Shown here one piece after another: positions 1 through 11,747 of a DNA stretch of 64,000 nt (position 1 is its first letter; each line of letters opens with the position of its first letter). The translations under genes were made by a program, and so were the position numbers. Origin of the DNA: Phialocephala subalpina (Eukaryota > Ascomycota > Leotiomycetes > Helotiales > Mollisiaceae). The DNA lies in contig FJOG01000006.1 of assembly GCA_900073065.1 (NCBI GenBank), positions 2,104,411-2,168,410 of the forward strand, read 5' to 3'. The notes beneath the pieces were generated by a model. It did no database searches. It worked only from the letters and a program-made list of their open reading frames with translations, and was not told where the DNA came from.

Positions 1-940
1 GCATTGCTTGGACACTGACAGAACTGTTCCAATTCTCCACAACTTTGTTCAATACAAACCTCGCTCCAAAGCCTCACGGCCAGCCATTCTCAGACGATCG
101 GCCATCACCAAAGGGCAAATCGAGTTTCAGCTGTGGACTGAGATGATTGAAGACTACAGTCATCGATTTCTGACGGATCAAAGAGATCGACTGTTAGCAA
201 TTGCGGGTACAGCTTCCGAACTTCATGACCGGTCCGGAGACACATATCTCGCGGAATTGTGGCAGGAGGATATCATCAAACAGTTAGGCTGGAGACAGGA
301 CGAGGGCAATGCTGTCTCCAAGGGTCCAATTTCTGGGCTCTGCAGCGCACCATCATGGTCGTGGGCATCTGTTGATGGAGGCGTCAAGTTTGGCGCTCGC
401 TACAGAGTACCTTATCCGTGCCCGATACTCGCTGTGACACCTGATACCGAATTTCGAAGTTGCTCAATACACGTCAAGCACATCAACTCACCATTCGGAG
501 ACGTCAACCTGGGCCAACTCACCCTCTCAGCGAGGGTCGTGGAAGGTCCTCATCCTCTTGCACTTCAAAGCAGTCTCGTGGAACAGGTTCGCAAGGAACT
601 TGGAATCATACATGAGAATGCTTTGATTGGTACCTCGAATCCGCGACAACCGGACACTCTCGAAGTCACCCTTGACCAGAATTCGAAGACCAGTGCGATA
701 CATTTGAGTATTGATTCGAGGCGCGTGGTGAATGGCAATCCTTTCGGACTACCAACTGTTTGGTACCTGCTTCTGGGAACCTGCTACAACAACTCTCCTG
801 TTGGGCTCATTCTTACTCGTTGTGAAGAGTCACGGTATCGCAGGATAGGGTACTTCCAGTCTCGGGATCCGCAGCGGCCTCCCGTCCGCTTCAACGCCTA
901 TTTTTCAACACTTGAGAAGCAGGACATTACCATCTTTTAA
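1..940 (+). CDS. HET-domain protein, C-terminal part (5' end outside window)
   Basis: The reading frame is open from the left edge to a TAA at 938-940, and no ATG in the window is a credible start, so this is the 3' part of a gene. The protein has the usual layout downstream of a HET (heterokaryon incompatibility) domain: a segment ending YSHRFLTDQRDRLLAIAG, a GDTYLAELWQEDI block, then PSWSWASVDG near residue 115, followed by a variable beta-rich tail. This order is well known in fungal HET proteins, which trigger cell death after fusion with a non-self strain. The HET core itself (the SYxWG and WID.LCI motifs) would lie upstream. No stops or frameshifts are seen. The family is firm; the specific allorecognition role is inferred. 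Confidence 0.85.
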   Translation, partial: HCLDTDRTVPILHNFVQYKPRSKASRPAILRRSAITKGQIEFQLWTEMIEDYSHRFLTDQRDRLLAIAGTASELHDRSGDTYLAELWQEDIIKQLGWRQDEGNAVSKGPISGLCSAPSWSWASVDGGVKFGARYRVPYPCPILAVTPDTEFRSCSIHVKHINSPFGDVNLGQLTLSARVVEGPHPLALQSSLVEQVRKELGIIHENALIGTSNPRQPDTLEVTLDQNSKTSAIHLSIDSRRVVNGNPFGLPTVWYLLLGTCYNNSPVGLILTRCEESRYRRIGYFQSRDPQRPPVRFNAYFSTLEKQDITIF

Positions 941-1389
941 TGTCACAATATCCAAGAACGGTCCGTATACGCACCAATTCTACCTTCGTACACTTGGAAA
1001 GTCTCAATTTGGACCTGTCCTCTGACGGTCGAGAATCCTCCCTCGTGAATCAGGTACCTGCTAGTAATTCAGGACGTCTCAGCACCTGAACCTTGTCGTT
1101 CACGCCCTTCTTGAAGGTTTTGCTGATCTTGTTCATTCACACTTTTGAAACTTCAAGAATATTCACAGTCCAGCCTACAAACACCAGATTGCCGGACCCA
1201 TGAATATCACCTCCAAATCTACGAGACGTCTTTGATTTATACTCTACAAACCTATTTGAGAGGTTTACACACTAGGCAAATCATATAGCGGTAGGAACGT
1301 CCCTCACGCAGTGGTTCTAGGCTCGGGATACATAGCAATTCCCAGACCCCCAACAATCAACTTAACCTTACCTGGAATAGCGCCAGTGC
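941..1389. other. intergenic, nothing recognised
   Basis: This is the 3' flank of the HET gene. No frame of useful length or resemblance and no repeat was recognised. Confidence 0.5.
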
Positions 1390-1617
1390 CTGCAATGGGC
1401 GCTAAAAATTTGTGCAGAGCATCTCAAAGAAGCAACTAGGTCGATGAAAATTACTAGTATTCCAGATGATTTTCCACAATTAATCGTCACAAGACCAACG
1501 CCAGAGCTTCATAAAGCGTTCGCAGCTAAAAATTCGGAGTCAAGACTTATGTTTCATGGCATTCCACTGTCAAACCTGAAGAGTATTTTCAAACATGGCT
1601 TTGCTATCCCTCAAGTA
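1390..1617 (+). pseudogene. fragment resembling a PARP-type catalytic start
   Basis: From about 1390 one frame runs without a stop to a TAG at 1615-1617. It reads like real protein: a Trp/Cys-containing helix, then TRPTPELHKAFAAKN, then RLMFHGIPLSNLKSIFKHGF. The last block resembles the HGT...NL..IL..GF signature that opens the ADP-ribosyltransferase fold in fungal PARP-like proteins, with Ile in place of the Thr after HG. There is a stop just upstream, no start codon context, and the frame ends soon after the motif, so it is a scrap rather than a gene. Assignment rests on this one motif. Confidence 0.35.
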
Positions 1618-3570
1618 TAGGTAGCTGCGCAGCCCGGATTCTCAGTCACATTTGCTTTAAAGGGACCTTGATCACAACCAAACAACACCCAGAGCTCATA
1701 TAATTTTTACGGTGCTCTGTTAGGCTGTGAGCTTGCGCAAAGCTCAGTATTAAGAAGGCGAATCCGGCAAGAACAAATAGGAGATTCAATTGGAAGACAT
1801 GCAAGCAGCAATTAAAACTCGGCAGAAGCATTGTTCATTTAGGAGAGCATCCCTCGCCCACTGATTTGAGCCTTAGTGTGTGAATATGCAGGTGCGCCAA
1901 CGTGCGATCGAGGCATAATTGTCGCTCAATCGAACAGTAAAATATTATCCCTATACTTGTTTTGAAGTCTTGAAGACTTGCATCTAGATTCAAATTGGCT
2001 TCTCGGAGTCGCACAATACGTTGAAGTCTGCCTAGATCTCTGATTCACCAGGACTGTTCTCCTTTGCTCTGTCTGATTCAAAAGGGGTAGCGAGGTGAGC
2101 CACGCGTCTTCTGACTTCTGGGAAAGGATTCACGATTGCACTCAGATATCCCTCGCTCTGGGAGGTACGGCGACTCGGTGGTGGTGAATTACAGGCTGTT
2201 GTATCACTCGAAAGCAAAGCATTCGGAAATATGTGCTGAAGACAGCTTCCAGTACCACCGCAACGTGTGCTTCAAAATCCATCGAAACCTCAGTCTTCAA
2301 CAGCTAAAGTACCAGACTGGTCAAGCTTGCTCGGATACATCCGCAGTATCTGAAATTTTCCTATCCATTCCTTCTTCAATATTGGTCATCTGGATTTTCA
2401 ACTGTCACACCTATGCAGCCAAGATCGCAGCTTCGGTTGGCGTCTCCGTACCAAGACTTTGCTTGGTGGATCAGTGCATGTTTCGCGCACATATCCAGCG
2501 CATCGCTGTCGCGTGCCTTCCTTCTATTCTCGGCGGAGGATCTGCACTGTCAAGCCTCACCTTCGGCTAGTCTTGATCTCCTCAGATCTCATCCATGCTT
2601 CCAAACATCGAAACAAATGGACGAGGCTCCGTCATTGGCGGGCGGACTTCTTGTAATGTGTCAGTGATCTGGAGAGCTGATCTACTCGGGAGTTTTTGGC
2701 AGGCTCGAGTTTCTGTCGAGGTTGATCAGCAGACGGCGATGCATGTCACAGAAAAAAACTCATATTTCCATTTGTCCAACCCAGATGTTGCATTGTGTTA
2801 GAAGAATAAACCTGCAATCGATCAGATTTCTCTGCAGCTCAAACATCTTGGGGCGCTGGAGCAATATTCTCTTCGTTATTATTATTCCATGAGATGATAT
2901 ATGTATAGCTTGGGAATATAAGAAAAAATTCAGACAAGTTAGAGTTTCTCGTTCGTCCTGTCAAAGGCTTTCCTCCGCCAATTGTTGCCTCACTGCTGCG
3001 TAATGAGAAGTTCTTTCTCCGACACGCTCAGCGCTCACTGGAATTTGCTGTTCAGTCGTAACAGCCAAGTTTCTAGGCAGTGTCATGGAAGGTCTTGTCG
3101 TCCGGGCGCCGAAACAAGGGCCAAGCGAAGCTCGCTTGGCACAACCCCTAAAAGTTGCCGATCTTCAACTTCCACCACCCCAAAAAGGCGTCTACCCCAC
3201 AAGTTGATGATCCACAGGTACAACACGTAGATGCTGTTGGTCTACCATCTAGATATCAGTTTCATCCCCAGCCTCAAGAACTGCAGACCTGCCAATCATT
3301 CGCCAAGTGTCTCCGGCTGTGCGTACCGAAGCGCCATGAGGCTGGGCTCTTAAGTATGAACTTACTCAGGCTCCATGGCACTGAAATGTCCCTCGTGTCT
3401 TTTCTTTCGTCGACCTCTTTTGATATTCTTTTCGTCGCGCAGGCTCGCTGTATTCTTATTTCATTTTCTTGGCATTGAGAATCTGCTGGCAGAAGGGTGG
3501 GATCTCCTTTCTGCTCACTTGAAAATCATTTGAGAGGCTGCACTTCTGAGTCTTCAATCATATAATCCAA
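1618..3570. other. long gene-poor stretch
   Basis: Several short open frames overlap here on both strands, the longest 144 codons at 2136-2570. None has recognisable motifs, a signal peptide or convincing splice structure. I see no repeat or RNA gene. The last few hundred bases are presumably the promoter of the membrane-protein gene starting at 3571. Confidence 0.45.
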
Positions 3571-4883
3571 ATGTCTGTTCAAGAAGCTATGGAGGCGAGG
3601 GCTGAGTTCCGTCGTCGCCAAAGGGAACGACGTGCACAGGGTGGACTTCGCCGTCGAAAACATCAAAGACGAGACGACGACAAGCCCAAGTCGGCAGCAG
3701 TTGGAGACGAGACTCCTTCCGAGGGGGATGATAGTCCCTCAGAGGATGAGAGTAGCACGAAGTTCAGTCAAATTCAGACCTCGACAGCATCTCAGGTAAC
3801 CCAAATAACGCTGTCGACTTCTTCTGCGTCATCAGTTCAAGCAATTACTACGACGAACGTAGCCTCACAGACCTCGACTACCGTCAAGGCATCAATTCTT
3901 GTTACTACTCCCTTAGTAAGTCAACATTTTATTCTATTTTGAATTGAACTGACAGTTGCAGGCGTCACACCCCACTTCGACAACACCCCCAGCTACGACG
4001 TCTCTACCAGCCTCTTCTAAAGCTTCTTCTTCTGTCGCGACTACTTTCCCACCTTTCTCGACCCCTCTGGCTGTGACAACGCCGCCAGCTGTCACGTCTT
4101 CCTCATTTTCAAGTTCAATTCAGACAACCTCGACATCCTCTTCCAGTGCCGCAGCCCAGACGGCTGGATCTGGGATCTCTTCCAAACAATCCTCTAACCA
4201 ATCTGGGTCAAACAATTCAACTGCCATCATTTTTGGAGTAGTAGGAGCATTTGGTAAGTCGCACTTTTCCTCCTTCGGTTTCACATACCTAACGATCACC
4301 AGCTGGCATATTTGCCATCCTCGCTGTGGCATTCTTCGTTCGACGCAGGTTCTTCAGACCGAAGGGGCCAAAACCTACAGTAAATCAACAGGAAGCCAGG
4401 GCTTATGCTGCACGATCCATTTGGGGAACTAGTAGCACCTCGAGCTCAGATGACCATTCACGTACCACTATGGCCCAATTCGTCCCGCCAATCACCATGT
4501 CACCCAACCAAGTGGGGGACCGGAACGGACCTGGCAATGACGCTGTTGACCGACAGGAGCGGTTACAAAGGGTTCGCACTGATATTCTCGGCGAACGAGA
4601 GATGCAGCTGGGTAGCGGCTTAGGCTCAATCAAGCAACCTGGGAGGGCATGGGGACCTGGCAAATTTCAAAGATTGGATGAGAAAGCGATGGCTAGGGCA
4701 GCTGCTGAGAGAGATGGAGTCGACATTGAGGTTAATGATGGAATGTGGGAGCCGCCAAGAACGGTTGCAGCGAGAGACTCGCGGGCTATGACAGAAGTGA
4801 GCTTGCCGAGATGGAGGGATCCGATTACTTGGGCGAGGGATCAAGCGAGGAGGAACAACTCCAGGGGAGCCGGTGATATGTGA
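3571..4883 (+). CDS. Ser/Thr-rich single-pass membrane protein
   Basis: Three exons, 3571-3915, 3962-4253 and 4303-4883, join in frame to about 405 residues. Both introns are short (46 and 49 nt) with GTAAGT donors and CTGAC/CTAAC branch points. The N-terminus is strongly basic (FRRRQRERRAQGG) and carries no signal peptide. A long Ser/Thr/Pro mucin-like stretch follows, then a transmembrane helix that spans the second splice (IIFGVVGAF plus AGIFAILAVAFF), then VRRRFF and a hydrophilic cytoplasmic tail. The layout resembles Mid2/WSC-type wall sensors and related orphan membrane proteins, but the missing signal peptide argues against a direct match. The start ATG at 3571 is the first in the frame. 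Function unknown; gene structure is well supported. Confidence 0.75.
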
Positions 4884-4916
4884 GACCTTAATGTGACACT
4901 CTCTATCATACATTCT

Positions 4917-6998
4917 TCACCCATGCATAGTGAGATTCATCCTCAGACTCGGCACTCTTGCCTCCACCACCTTTCCACCATACCCATCCCTCATAAACAC
5001 AAACCGATCAAGCGACTCACCACCATAATACAACGCGTCTCCTGTCCACCACGCCACACACTGACTTGGCTTCTCGTCCCAACTCGGCAACTCAGACTCG
5101 TACCCCTCATCCAAAGTATCATATTGCAATCTCCAATCCTCTTCAATCATCTTCTTCCCTTCAACTTCAACTTCTTTCCAGACATCGGTAGGGTAAAGTC
5201 TCATCTCATCCGACAATTTCCCCAAGCTTACAGGTTGAGAGTTATAGAAAGTCTTGATGGCATCCAACATATCAGTCCCATTCAGACTCAGATTCTTCAA
5301 CTGCAATCCAGGTCCATCATCAATTCCCACCACCATCTCTCCCAATCCACCAGTATAAGACCCAACGTAGACTTCAGCAGCTTTTCTCGTCTCATCTTCC
5401 ACAATAGGTATTACAGTCCGCAGTAATGCCCGCGCTAGGGGCATCTGAGCCTCTGTCCCTCTGGCGCCAGCTGTCAAAACCACATACCCAATTCCATACT
5501 GATCGATCACACCCATAGTGGCTTCATAACCGTAGGCTGCACCGCCTTTTGTGTAGATGTCGATTGTATGTGGATGTTCAAGCGTTGGATTTTGGGTACG
5601 GAAGATCTCCTAGGGACGACCCACTAGAGTGGTGAGTTGGGTGGTTGTGGATAGAGGCTTGAGCCAGGCATGAATTTGAGCACGGGTGAGGAGTTTCGGA
5701 TCAGGTGAGATGAGATCAACAATAAGGGAAGAGATGTCGCGGGCGCTGGAGTAGAGACCGCCGCCGCTGGAGGGAGTTAGTCTTGATTCTTTGTTCGAAG
5801 TGGGGAGGGACATTGAGTAAGCTTCACTTACGGAGCATTGTCGCTATAGTCAGCACCCCAACTGTTATCACCAGGTGGGATGACTGCTTTTCCATCCACT
5901 CCTGGAGAAACGCCTGTATTCGTCATGTTCAATGGAATCAAAATCTCCTCATTCAACAGCTGCGAATAATTCTTCCCAGTTGCCACCTCCATTGCATACG
6001 AAAGTATCGTGAAAGCAAGAGATGAATACACTGGTCTCAAGTTTGGTGCGGCTAGAGGATGCGAACTTTTGAAGTTTTCAAGAAGCTCTAGTTTCGAGTT
6101 AGCGATATGTGAAGGGATATGGAAGGGAGGATTAACGCTGTTTAGTGCAGCCAGGATTCAGTCCTATGATTCCACAGTTTAGAAATGCAGAGTCTGGAAG
6201 GTGTGGGAAGCCATGAGATTCAAAGAGCGGAATCAGGTAGTAGATCTCTGGATAGCCAACTGCGAGTCTCGTCAGCCTTGGTGATAATCCAAGCGCAAGT
6301 TTCGGCATAGTAAGAGCGAGTGATTGAAACTTACAAGTTGGCGGCATTCCCGAAAGATGATCTCCCAATGCTCCCAACGTGATGTCCTCCCACCTGATTG
6401 GACTATCATGGCTCTTCAATTCAGGCAAGTACTTCGTAACTGGATCCTCAAGATTCAATCCCGTCTTCAAGAGAAGCAAATCCGTGAACACTTTCGAAAT
6501 AGATCCAATCAGATACTGGCTATCCCCATCAACATGTCTCGTTCCATTCATGTTGCCAGTGGCAAGGTGATGGTATTCCCAAAGAGTAGCTGAGGGGTGG
6601 TGGGTATCGATGGAGACGAGAGCAATGGAGAATTAGATGTTGAGTACAGTCCAGGAGACAGCGAGGTCTCCTGCCACTGCAGCATCGAAGGTGGATTTAA
6701 GGAACGAGGTTGCGTTTTTGAGTGCGTCTGAGGTAGAGAGGGTTGTTGGACGAGGCAATAGAGGTCCATCTGGTGGACATAGGGCTGCCGTTGTCAGGCT
6801 CGAGAAGGTGAGGGTTGAGAGTGAGGAGAAACGAAAATTTCGCAAGAAGAAATTTACACATTGTGCTAGAACCTCAGGGGTTGATTCTATAGACTGAACG
6901 AGTGTGAACTGATGGCGGGTCCCAACTTTAGGATATATATGCCTTGGAGTACCATCGCGATCTCTGTCATCTTTTCCACGGAGCAAGGAACTTCGCAT
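4917..6998 (-). pseudogene. serine beta-lactamase-like/transpeptidase-fold protein, two nonsense codons
   Basis: Four exons on the minus strand (6998-6335, 6259-6137, 6087-5832, 5766-4917) keep phase at all three introns. The second donor is the unusual GTTAAT. The frame carries the SxxK nucleophile motif (SISK, after DGDSQYLIG), the segment LEDPVTKYLPEL, then PVYSS where the Tyr-x-Asn motif is expected, and GGLYSSARDIS further on. This is the fungal class C/beta-lactamase-related family, usually secreted. Two stops interrupt it: TAA at 6633-6635 before FSIALVSI, and TAG at 5610-5612 in VGRP*EIFRT, where relatives have VGRPWEIFRT. The Asn of YxN is Ser. No in-frame ATG lies next to the hydrophobic N-terminal stretch, so the true start is also unclear. 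I call it a pseudogene; an accepted readthrough or sequencing error is less likely with two lesions. Confidence 0.8.
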
Positions 6999-7747
6999 TC
7001 AACAGCATTCAACACGATATATTTCATTCCGTGTACCGCCTCTTAGCGGATGTACAAAAATGCCAAGGAGCTTGAGGATGATGATTTCAGCAGATGTTGT
7101 ACACAGCCAAGAATGGATCGTCTGCTCACCATCACCTTATAACCAGATGCGATGAGTCTCGTTCAGTGACGCGGCCACTCATCGGGTCAGGACAAGCATT
7201 TTCGAATGATCGTAAAGAGTATACCAGCCAACCACCGACTGCATTTGCCACCATGCCACCCAAGTCGTTGCCTACCCCGGACGAACATGCCCCCGAATGC
7301 TTACTCAGGGGCTGTGTATTGCAAGTGAGCGCTTAAGCTTAGCGAGCTTTGAGCATGACATTTGACTTCGCCTTCACGTTCGAAATCATATCAAGTTATA
7401 ATTCAAACTGAAAGTGATTTAAATCAAATATATGAATACTAGTAGGAGATTCAGTAGCATTGTCGGTTTCGCAAAGAATCTATTGTTGATGAACTTTATG
7501 TTTTTGAATATCGAAATGCGGGGTAGGTGCGGGGTACTGAAGGCCTGGAACAAGTGGATGACGTGCTGGAGATTTAGCGATCCAGCGCTGAAGAGAATGA
7601 ATGAACCCCATGACTTCGATCGCTAAATTCATAGGGAGGCCTGCTGGAACTTCAGGGTTTGAAGTTAGCTAGCATTCTTTATCGTGTCCCATAATTGCAT
7701 TATTCATCACCCAATGTCCATTACACATTTTTCAACTCGCCTAGTCT
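6999..7747. other. intergenic, nothing recognised
   Basis: Only short unmatched frames are present (for example 7094-7336 +). No repeat was seen. Confidence 0.4.
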
Positions 7748-8441
7748 TCACAATAGCACCATCCCAATTGATAAAGCAAAACCTACAACGACGGCCTTTG
7801 TCAGCAGCCACTCCTCTCTCCTCGTAGCTTCGCCCGTAAATTGCACTGGCATGGCACTTGTCCCTGTCGCTGTGTCGGTCGTGGGTAGTCGGACCTCCGC
7901 CTAGAAAGCTTAAGATGATATTCCCCAATCTTGTAATTGAAGTGCTTCCATAAATGACTTTTGTTGCACCGGCAGCAAGATATATTACTTCTCCAGAAAC
8001 GGTGGCAGCTTGAGCCCCCCCTGTAATTGTCTGGCCTCCAATTACTGAATTACCGTCTGCATTGAGAGAAGCAGTCGCGGTACCAGTCACGAAGGATCCC
8101 TGAGGATTGGCGGTGATGGTCTGCACGTTGACGATAATTGAAGGTGGAAGGGGGACTGCGTTTCCCGCCTAGCTGGGAACCGCTGAAGATATAGGCTGAG
8201 GCTGAGTTAATCCGCCAGATAGTTGGAGAGGAATCTGAGTGGCTCCGGGTGAGGTTGAGGTTGCTGCTTGAGACGGAGACGATCCACCACCAGTAGCAGC
8301 TGGCAGGGGTATTGTGCCGATCTCAGGGACTGATGTTCGTAGTCGGTGCGTGGATCACCGTAGGTTTGGAAGTGATTGAGCTCGGGATCTGAGTCGTTCC
8401 TTCACTTGAGCGATACGACGTGGTATTAGGTAAAGAACCAT
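7748..8441 (-). pseudogene. remnant of a GPI-anchored-type surface protein
   Basis: Read on the minus strand from 8441, the frame gives a Ser/Thr/Pro-rich stretch, then a beta-repeat domain (VQTITANPQGSFV, GGQTITGGAQAATVSGEVIYL) of the kind found in fungal cell-surface proteins, and after a frame change a Ser/Thr tail ending in a hydrophobic helix (VVVGFALSIGMVLL) with TGA at 7748-7750, as in a GPI signal. Three lesions are visible: the upstream half is replaced by the MITE at 8444, an in-frame TAG sits at 8169-8171, and a one-base frameshift lies near 7880. A further frame change near 8335 is likely. No matching coding sequence was found beyond the MITE. The family call rests on domain style, not on a specific homologue. 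Confidence 0.6.
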
Positions 8442-8443
8442 TA

Positions 8444-9183
8444 AGTTCACCCCCCTGACCTTGGGCCACCTTTTACACCAAAAACACCGATTTTTAGCCT
8501 TTATTATCTCCACGAATAATTATTATAAATACTTAAAATTAAAGAATTGTATTTTTTATATACAAACTACAAAAGTTACTAAATCTTTTTTAAATTTAAA
8601 TTACGTAATATTTTTTAATTAAACTTGGAAAAAATTGTATACTAATTTTATACTTTTTTAAATTTTAATAACTTTTTGTAATAATTACTAGTAAAAGATT
8701 TTTTTAATAAAAATTATATTCTATTATATAAAGATTCGAATTATAGAGTTATATAAAAAGTTACTAATTAGTTTAGTTTTTATTAAATATTAAAAAAATC
8801 CCATATAAAAATTTTATATAGGAGTTTTTATTATTATTAATAAAAAACCTTAAATATTTAGCCGCTATTAATATACTAATATAATAAATATAAATATAAA
8901 TTTTTATTATAATATAACGATAATTAAAGAAGTTATTAGAAATATTTAAAATTTTGAAATTTGTATATAAATTATATAGGAAATTATTTTTCGATTTTCG
9001 AGACTTAATTAAAAAGTTTAAAAAAGTTTAATCAAAAAAGCGAAATTTTGTGATCATGTTTTAAGTTTAAAATATATCATATATTAATTTTTAAGTAATT
9101 TTATTAATTGTTCGTGGAAATAATAAAGGTTAAAAATCGGCGTTTTTGGTGTAAAAGGGTGGCCCAGGTCAGGGGGGTGAACT
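8444..9183. mobile_element. 740-bp non-autonomous TIR element (MITE) with TA target duplication
   Basis: The ends are long terminal inverted repeats: both start AGTTCACCCCCCTGACC and stay matched for roughly 85-90 bp (TTTTACACCAAAAAC..., TTATT.TCCACGAA) with a few substitutions and one-base indels. TA lies on each side (8442-8443 and 9184-9185), the target duplication expected of Tc1/mariner-type transposition. The interior is extremely AT-rich and has no coding frame, so the element is non-autonomous, a deleted copy, or destroyed by RIP. It sits directly in the GPI-protein remnant. The superfamily is inferred from TA alone. Confidence 0.88.
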
Positions 9184-9185
9184 TA

Positions 9186-10823
9186 GCCCATCTTTCATCT
9201 ATATAATGACTCAAGATTAGCATTGATGCTGATTGAAAGGATCAGGGGGTACATACGCAGGGCAGAGGCAACATCACAAGCCACCAAAAGCAGACAGAAG
9301 TTTAATCGACAAACTCTTCGAGGGCGACATAACGAAAAAAAGTGTAACACTTTAGGAGAGAGATGCTAATTCGGGGAGACAACCGCTTTAGATATCAAAA
9401 GACCCCACTATGATGAGCAAGCCTCTACGTTCACGATCACAGTCAGTTATGATCGCACCAATTCGTGTATGTTTTAACATGGACAAAGCCATTCTATGTA
9501 AGGCTTCGAAGTCAACGGACGTGACCAATGATCTTGAAGCAAGGTGTCATTAAGGCTGAAGAAGTGTCTTGGAAATCCCCATCTTGTGGTTTATCGATAC
9601 AAACGAGTAAAGCCCGCATTTTAAAGTTATTTGAATCCTTGACGCTTGACACCTAAGTTTCCTGTGAATAGTCCTTCGATTAGCGTGGAAATATTGAACC
9701 TCACTTTGGCACTTTTGAAGGGCAAAAGCGCCTAGGAACCATTGAAGTTCGTGGGAGGGAAATTAGACCGATTCAAAGGACCTTAAACTGCCAAGAAAAG
9801 TTTGTTGCCATGATTGACGCCACAAGCCTAGAGCTGAACGTAGACAAAGCCCAAATGGAGGGGTGTGGCCAGCATCGCGACTGGCCCTATCAAGCGGAAG
9901 GCCAAATTTGTTTAGCCTATCTTTCAATTTGAACGCACATGCATGATGCAATCTGTTGTGAGGGTCCTGAGGGAATAAGTAAAAGAAGGCTGTCAGTTCA
10001 GTGCTTCCACGAGTAGTGAGTGGTTTGAGGCTCTCCCAACTCGATTCCTGTCTCGGACTCTCGGACAAGAATCTCCTTGGTCGCTTGCTCAGGGGGTTGA
10101 GAATTCAATAACCGAAGACTCGCTTGTGGGGGGATCACTGTATTCCAACGATGCTCACTGAAGTTTCATGGCAATGGTCGCTAATCTGCAGCGCTTCAAT
10201 GCAAGCTGCGCCTTGAAGTCTTTCGACCATTCGCACATTGTTCCCCTCCACAGAGGCCATTCTGAACATAGTTTTACCTTGATCCATTGAGATCCAAACG
10301 AACACCGCTATTTATGAACTTCATTCACGCGGAAGATGTCGACTTCGAGGTCCACACCTTCGAAACCTGATCGACAGAGATAAGATTCTCCGTGAAATAG
10401 AGATTGATGGCAAACAAAAGTACCTTACAGACTTGAAAAATTCTTCGCTCTGCACGAATTCATCTTTGAGTAAGACGATCTTTCCAACAGAAAGATTGCA
10501 CGAAGCGAGTGAACCCCCTTTCTGAGGCCTTGCACGTGATCACATCGCGTTCTTTGACAGCAAAATTGGAATATTGGAGGTGGAAATAAGCCTTGCCAAG
10601 ATTAGATGAGGCAACGGACATCTGATCAAAATATATCAGTTGAGAGCGCTTCGTATGAGACCTGTTCAATGAAATGCAATAACACGACGCCACGCTGAAA
10701 GCCACGCTGAAAAAAGCAACCCACGAGGCTTGAGGCTGGAATACGGAGGTAACACCGTGACCTCTCCCTTCAGCCCTTCTCTCTGTTGCCATCCTCCTTC
10801 ACGACAACAACAGAATCTTCAAC
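9186..10823. other. intergenic, nothing recognised
   Basis: Two unmatched frames of about 100 codons exist on the minus strand (9763-10068 and 10460-10792). Neither has a motif, signal peptide or splice support. The last part is the likely promoter of the CFEM gene. No RNA gene or repeat seen. Confidence 0.4.
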
Positions 10824-11747
10824 ATGAGGGCGACAGCTCAGGTCCTTGCCGTCGCTGCCTTGTTCAGCGTCGCAAACTCCGCACCAGCAACAGATCCAAC
10901 ATCGTTCTGGCAATCGGGCTTCTACGACACTTGCGCAATCACCAACTGCTTCGTCCCCATCACAAATAGCTACCCATGCGAAATAAACGACAACTCCTGC
11001 GTCTGCACAACCTCCGGCTTCGTCTCACAAGTTGCATCCTGTCTCGCGACAAGCTGCTCCCCGATCGTCGCTAGCACATACAACACTTACAGCTCGAACT
11101 GCGCTTCAACAGGCTACGGCCTCGCCTTGACCAAGACTCAATTCCTGTCCGCAGCTGGAGCGCTAGAGACCTGGTTGTCCGCGAATTTCTGGAATTTTTA
11201 TCCAGCGTGTGCGAATACTGGGTGTTTGAGTCCGTTGACGGCAGAGTCGGGTTGTGATATAAGTAATAACGAATGTGTGTGCTCGAATGCGACACTCATG
11301 ACTTCTATGGCGGGGTGTATAGGGAAGGCGTGTTCAAGTACTAGCATTTCGGGTACATATAGTCTTTATCAGACTGCATGTTCGTCGAATGGAGGGTATA
11401 GCATTGCGTTGACGAGCGCGCAGTGGGAGGCTGCTGCTGGATCTGGATCTGGGTCAGGGACTGTAACCTCGTCGATAGCGTCTAGTAGTGGAAGCACGGT
11501 TGTGCAGGTAGCGGGGACTTCAAAGACGACGTCTGCAGGTACGACTTTTTCCACGCCTGTACCGTCGTCTGCTGACACTTCAGCTTCTTCCTCGACAACT
11601 GCTCAGAACTCGACTCCATCAACGACGCCTTCGAGTGGTGGAGGAGGCTTCACAGAAGACCAGAAGATTGCGCTTGGGGTTGGCCTTGGAATGGGATTGC
11701 CCGCGATTGTCCTCGCAGCTGTGGGAATTTGCTACAAGAGGAATTGA
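10824..11747 (+). CDS. secreted surface protein with two CFEM-like domains and a C-terminal membrane helix
   Basis: Intronless, 307 residues. Residues 1-19 form a signal peptide ending SVANSA. Two eight-cysteine modules follow, roughly residues 30-95 and 127-190, each with the CFEM spacing: paired early Cys, then SCVC or ECVC preceded by acidic and Asn residues, then paired late Cys. Next comes a Ser/Thr-rich stalk of about 80 residues, a GGGG hinge, and a hydrophobic helix (IALGVGLGMGLPAIVLAAVG) ending CYKRN. CFEM domains are fungal, extracellular, and in some proteins bind haem. The Lys/Arg end suggests a true membrane anchor more than a GPI signal. The first ATG in frame is used. Function beyond a surface role cannot be read from sequence. 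Confidence 0.8.
   Translation: MRATAQVLAVAALFSVANSAPATDPTSFWQSGFYDTCAITNCFVPITNSYPCEINDNSCVCTTSGFVSQVASCLATSCSPIVASTYNTYSSNCASTGYGLALTKTQFLSAAGALETWLSANFWNFYPACANTGCLSPLTAESGCDISNNECVCSNATLMTSMAGCIGKACSSTSISGTYSLYQTACSSNGGYSIALTSAQWEAAAGSGSGSGTVTSSIASSSGSTVVQVAGTSKTTSAGTTFSTPVPSSADTSASSSTTAQNSTPSTTPSSGGGGFTEDQKIALGVGLGMGLPAIVLAAVGICYKRN

Noticed and set aside
9763..10068. 101-codon minus frame
   Set aside because: No motif, splice or start context; length is compatible with chance at this GC content.
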